A stretch of DNA of 64,000 nucleotides, taken from NCBI RefSeq assembly GCF_039524015.1, contig NZ_BAAAGF010000001.1:372001-436000 (forward strand). Direction: 5' to 3'. The DNA is from Gaetbulibacter_B jejuensis (GTDB lineage: Bacteria; Bacteroidota; Bacteroidia; Flavobacteriales; Flavobacteriaceae). Positions 60,558 through 64,000 of the stretch are shown here, piece after piece; the stretch's first letter is position 1, and each line of letters begins with the position of its first letter. Below the pieces are notes generated by a model. The model searched no databases and was not told where the DNA came from. It saw only the letters and a program-made list of their open reading frames with translations. The position numbers and the translations under genes were made by a program.

Positions 60558-60594
60558 ACAATTCACTCCAAAACTGTAACAATTCACTCCAAAA
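60558..60594 (+). promoter_or_regulatory. Two exact 16-bp direct repeats, candidate LytTR operator
   Basis: ACAATTCACTCCAAAA occurs at 60558-60573 and again at 60579-60594, a period of 21 bp (two helical turns). LytTR domains bind direct repeats with about this spacing. The repeats lie 37 bp after the LytTR gene and about 129 bp before the TonB receptor start, so activation of the receptor is the natural reading. Confidence 0.68.
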
Positions 60595-60722
60595 GGTCGT
60601 CTAGAATATGGATTTCATCAATATTTGAAATTATTTTGCGTTAACAAATCCATAAAGTAAAAATCGATTTTTATCCTATTTCAAACCTTAATTTTATCAA
60701 TTAAAAAACAGAACAAAAACTA

Positions 60723-63098
60723 ATGAAACAATTATGTTTAGTCCTTTTCCTGTTTACTGGCCTATGGTGTCAAGCACAGGAACAATACAGTATTAGCGGT
60801 ACCATTAAAGACCTTACTAATGGCGAAACACTTTTAGGGGCAACCGTTTATTTAAAAGACACCAATTATGGAGCTACAACCAACGAGTATGGTTTTTTCT
60901 CTTTAACTGCTCCAAAAGGGAGTTACACTTTGGTTATTTCTTACGTTGGGTATTTGTCCGTAACTAAAGAAATAACCTTAAATGCTGATCAAAAACTAGA
61001 TTTCGAGTTACAAGAATCGGCAACTGCATTAGATGAAGTAATTATTGTAGCAGAAGAATCTGAAGTAGTAAGCATTAGAAAACCACAAATGAGCGTTTCA
61101 AAACTTAATGCGCAAACCATAAAACAAATGCCAGCGGTTTTAGGAGAAGTTGATGTTGTAAAATCTATTCAATTGCTTCCTGGTGTAACCAATAATGGAG
61201 AAGGTTCAGCTGGATTTCATGTTCGTGGTGGAGCAGCAGACCAAAACCTAGTGCTTTTAGACGAAGCTATAATTTATAACACGTCACATTTCTTTGGGTT
61301 TTTCTCAGTATTCAATTCAGATGCTATAAAGAACATCAAACTCTACAAAGGAGACATTCCTGCAAAGTATGGTGGTCGTGTGTCCTCTGTACTTGATGTG
61401 AGACAAAAAGACGGAAATAGCAAACAATTTGGACTTACGGGAGGTATTGGTTTAATCTCTAGTAGGCTAACAGCCGAATCACCTTTATTTAAAGATAAAG
61501 GCTCGTTTTTAATTGCTGGTAGAGCATCTTATGCACATCTATTTATGCCACTTATTGAAAATGTAAAGGACGATAAAATTTCGTTTTACGATCTTAATCT
61601 TAAAACCAATTATGAGATTAATAAAAACAACAAGTTGTATTTGTCTGGTTATTTTGGTCGCGACGTATTTAATCTATCAAAAATTATAGAAAACAACTAT
61701 GGTAATGCAACTGGTAACTTACGTTGGAATCATGTGTTTAACGATAGGCTGTTTTCAAACCTGTCTTTTATTTATAGCAAATACGATTACAACATTGTAC
61801 TAGATTTTATTGAACTAGATTGGGATGCAGACATTACTAATTTTAATGTGAAATACGATTTAGGTTACTACGTAAATAATGACATTACACTAGATTTTGG
61901 TATTAGTGGATTAACCTACAATGTTAATCCTGGAGAAGTAAGACCATCTTCAGAAACATCACCAATTAATCCTCTAAAATTAGATGAAAAACGTGCTTTT
62001 GAAGGTGCTGCTTACATAAGTGCGGAACATCAAATTTCTGATAAACTTGCCTTTAACTATGGGTTACGCTACAGTGCGTTTTCTAGACTTGGTGGACAAA
62101 GCATGACTAATTATGTTAACAATCAACCTGTGGTTTACAATAGCGATTTAGGAATTTACGAACGTGGTGAAGCAGAAAGCGAAACAGCGTATAGTAAAAG
62201 CGAAAGCATTAAAACCTTTGGTAATTTTGAACCTAGACTAGGCGTATCTTATCAACTTAACGATGCGTCTTCCATTAAGGCGAGTTACACCAAGTCAACG
62301 CAATACTTGCATTTGCTATCCAACACGTCGTCAGTTACACCATTAGATGTTTGGACACCAAGTGGAAAGTATATAAAACCTCAAATTTCTAATCAGTTTG
62401 CTATGGGTTATTACAAGAACTTTAAAGACAATACTTATGCTTTGGAGTTGGAAACCTATTACAAGCATGTTGATAATAGAATTGATTATATAGACGGTTC
62501 TGATTTAATAGGAAACAATAATATTGAAACTGAAATATTAAATGGTGAAGCTAGAGCTTACGGTTTGGAAGTATTGCTTAGGAAAAACAAAGGTGATTTC
62601 ACAGGTTGGTTGGCTTATACGCTTTCAAAGTCAGAGCAACGTGCTATTGGTGGAAATGCTGGTGGACCAGGAATTAACAATGGAGATTGGTACAATACGC
62701 CTTATGATCGTACTCATGATATTTCTTTAACAGGAGTTTATAAGCTGAATGACAAGTGGAGTTTCAGTTCAAATTTTGTGTTCCAAACAGGACGTCCTGT
62801 AACTTATCCTAATGGGCAGTACAACTACGAAGGATTATCAGTTGCAACCTATTCAAACAGAAACGAAGACCGTTTACCTGCTTATCACAGATTAGACGTT
62901 TCTGCAATTTATAAACCAAACAGAAATCCTGATAAACGCTGGAAATCAGAATGGGTTTTTGGTATTTACAATCTGTACAGCCGAAAAAATGCAGCCTCAA
63001 TTAGCTTTAGTCAAAATAGGGAAACAGGCTTAAACGAAGCATCTAGAATTTCCATTTTTGGCATTATTCCTTCAATAACTTATAACTTTAAATTTTAA
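60723..63098 (+). CDS. TonB-dependent receptor
   Basis: A 791-residue outer-membrane transporter. Signal peptide (about 1-19, WCQAQ), a carboxypeptidase-regulatory-like domain (SISGTIKDLTNGETLLGATV, about 23-105), a plug (VDVVKSIQLLPGVTNNGEG, about 120-235, with FHVRGGAADQNLVLLDEA) and a C-terminal 22-strand-type barrel ending in the terminal strand SITYNFKF. The partner DUF4249 lipoprotein follows after 4 bp. The substrate is unknown. Upstream lies a probable LytTR operator, and a near -7 element (TATTTTG) about 90 bp before the start. Confidence 0.92.
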   Translation: MKQLCLVLFLFTGLWCQAQEQYSISGTIKDLTNGETLLGATVYLKDTNYGATTNEYGFFSLTAPKGSYTLVISYVGYLSVTKEITLNADQKLDFELQESATALDEVIIVAEESEVVSIRKPQMSVSKLNAQTIKQMPAVLGEVDVVKSIQLLPGVTNNGEGSAGFHVRGGAADQNLVLLDEAIIYNTSHFFGFFSVFNSDAIKNIKLYKGDIPAKYGGRVSSVLDVRQKDGNSKQFGLTGGIGLISSRLTAESPLFKDKGSFLIAGRASYAHLFMPLIENVKDDKISFYDLNLKTNYEINKNNKLYLSGYFGRDVFNLSKIIENNYGNATGNLRWNHVFNDRLFSNLSFIYSKYDYNIVLDFIELDWDADITNFNVKYDLGYYVNNDITLDFGISGLTYNVNPGEVRPSSETSPINPLKLDEKRAFEGAAYISAEHQISDKLAFNYGLRYSAFSRLGGQSMTNYVNNQPVVYNSDLGIYERGEAESETAYSKSESIKTFGNFEPRLGVSYQLNDASSIKASYTKSTQYLHLLSNTSSVTPLDVWTPSGKYIKPQISNQFAMGYYKNFKDNTYALELETYYKHVDNRIDYIDGSDLIGNNNIETEILNGEARAYGLEVLLRKNKGDFTGWLAYTLSKSEQRAIGGNAGGPGINNGDWYNTPYDRTHDISLTGVYKLNDKWSFSSNFVFQTGRPVTYPNGQYNYEGLSVATYSNRNEDRLPAYHRLDVSAIYKPNRNPDKRWKSEWVFGIYNLYSRKNAASISFSQNRETGLNEASRISIFGIIPSITYNFKF

Positions 63099-63102
63099 TT
63101 CC

Positions 63103-63945
63103 ATGAAACGATATATATTAATAGTATTTACCCTAGGTTTTTTATTGACGTCTTGCGAAGACACTATAGACGTAGATGTTCCAACAGCACAAGCCAGATT
63201 AGTGGTAGAAGCCTCATTAGATTGGGAAAAAGGAACAACAGGAAATGTGCAGTCCATTTCATTAAGTATGTCAACACCTTTTTTTGATACAAACCAAGAC
63301 ACTAGTGTTACAGGAGCAATTGTAACTGTTACCAATGAAGACTCTGGAGAGGTTTTTCCTTTTGATGACAACAATGACGGAACCTATTCAACAAGTACTT
63401 TTGTTCCTATTTTAAATAATACGTATCACCTAGAAATTGTTTATGATGGTGAAACGTATGAAGCAACTGAAACCTTGATGTCAGTTTCAGATATTAATGA
63501 AGTTAATCAAAGCATTGAAGGCGGATTTGACGACGAGCTACTAGAACTCAATTTATACTTTACAGATCCTGCTAATATTGAAAACTTCTACCTAATAAAG
63601 TATGATGTTGAAGGTGATTTGTTTCCGTATTTAGAAGATGTGTCAGATGAGTTTACTGATGGTAACGAAATTCATGATTTCCTTGAAAAAGACGATGATG
63701 AAGACAGTGAAGAAACGCCTTTTGAAGCAGGAGATGTGGTTAACATTAGCCTTTACGGAATTTCTGAACAGTACTACAATTTTATACGTTTGTTAATTGA
63801 GCAACATGGTAGTCAAGGCGACCCATTTAGCTCTACAGCAGCTTTAATAAGAGGAAATTGTATTAACCCAACCAACCCAGATAATTATGCGTTTGGTTAC
63901 TTTAGGGTTACCGAAGTAGATACTGCTGCTTACACTTTTGAATAA
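63103..63945 (+). CDS. DUF4249 lipoprotein
   Basis: A 280-residue lipoprotein (lipobox LLTSC, C18) with the DUF4249 opening EDTIDVDVPTAQARLVVEAS and beta-sandwich-like repeats (FVPILNNTYHLEIVYDGETYEA). DUF4249 proteins nearly always follow a TonB-dependent receptor of this type and act as its surface partner. It starts 4 bp after the receptor stop, is co-transcribed with it, and ends before a strong terminator. Confidence 0.88.
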   Translation: MKRYILIVFTLGFLLTSCEDTIDVDVPTAQARLVVEASLDWEKGTTGNVQSISLSMSTPFFDTNQDTSVTGAIVTVTNEDSGEVFPFDDNNDGTYSTSTFVPILNNTYHLEIVYDGETYEATETLMSVSDINEVNQSIEGGFDDELLELNLYFTDPANIENFYLIKYDVEGDLFPYLEDVSDEFTDGNEIHDFLEKDDDEDSEETPFEAGDVVNISLYGISEQYYNFIRLLIEQHGSQGDPFSSTAALIRGNCINPTNPDNYAFGYFRVTEVDTAAYTFE

Positions 63946-63950
63946 AAAAT

Positions 63951-63977
63951 AAAAGCCAGCTATTAGCTGGCTTTTTT
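63951..63977 (+). terminator. Terminator after the TonB receptor/DUF4249 operon
   Basis: A 10-bp stem (AAAAGCCAGC and GCTGGCTTTT, loop TATTA) followed by a T-rich tail, 5 bp after the stop codon. Confidence 0.88.
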
Positions 63978-64000
63978 ATGTAATAAACGTGTGAGTTTTA

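Noticed and set aside
1..64000. Prophage, IS, CRISPR, toxin-antitoxin or restriction systems
   Set aside because: No transposase, integrase, repeat-spacer array or defence gene motif was seen; all gene neighbourhoods look like core chromosome.

Overview
The window looks like a stretch of chromosome from a marine-type member of the Flavobacteriaceae (Bacteroidota). It is AT-rich. It carries two proteins with Por/type IX secretion C-termini, a small PID-CTERM-like protein, SusC-like receptors (one paired with a DUF4249 lipoprotein), Bacteroidota-only families (DUF4175, DUF2807, BspA-type repeats) and TAnnTTTG-type -7 promoter elements. I see no prophage, IS element, CRISPR array, rRNA operon or resistance island; almost every gene is an intact housekeeping or envelope gene.

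Layout. 1-5 kb (mostly minus): accC (cut by the window edge), accB, fabH, then a terminator, rpmF, the DUF177 protein and pdxA, with divergent ribE. 5-15 kb: a PID-CTERM-like small protein, a sodium/solute symporter, and a four-gene minus operon (DUF58, transglutaminase, MoxR ATPase, TPR-like protein). 15-27 kb: a CAU tRNA, mce, rbfA and an ABC permease, dusB with an M28 peptidase, a TolB-like lipoprotein, a beta-barrel receptor, lepA and a CPA1 antiporter. 27-34 kb: a metallo-beta-lactamase-fold hydrolase, a plus run of S8 protease, rnpA, S41 protease and OmpA-like protein, then a minus run rpiB, CDF transporter, GNAT. 34.2-34.8 kb: a gene-free AT-rich region full of TTATTAACA-like boxes. 34.8-48.9 kb: a 15-repeat BspA-type surface protein, rnr, ybjQ-like, DUF2807, LysE, a beta-propeller T9SS protein, tRNA-Cys, folB, glnS, DUF1761, FemAB-like, SPFH and an outer-membrane-like protein. 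48.9-64 kb: gltX, an AlkB-like membrane oxygenase, DUF4175, ybeY, mnmG, a methyltransferase, Skp/OmpH-like, a LytTR membrane regulator, and a TonB-dependent receptor with its DUF4249 partner.

The most notable signals are non-coding. (1) Four parS-like sites, one exact, lie between 50.5 and 60.4 kb; the exact one abuts the mnmG start codon. (2) The 34.2-34.8 kb gap has at least six [C/T]TATTAACA boxes. Gene orientation switches there from about 62 percent minus on the left to about 81 percent plus on the right, and rnpA and mnmG, classic origin neighbours, flank it, so I propose it as a candidate chromosomal origin. (3) Two exact 16-bp direct repeats with a 21-bp period lie between the LytTR regulator gene and the TonB receptor, and look like the operator of that regulator. 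These are inferences from sequence alone.
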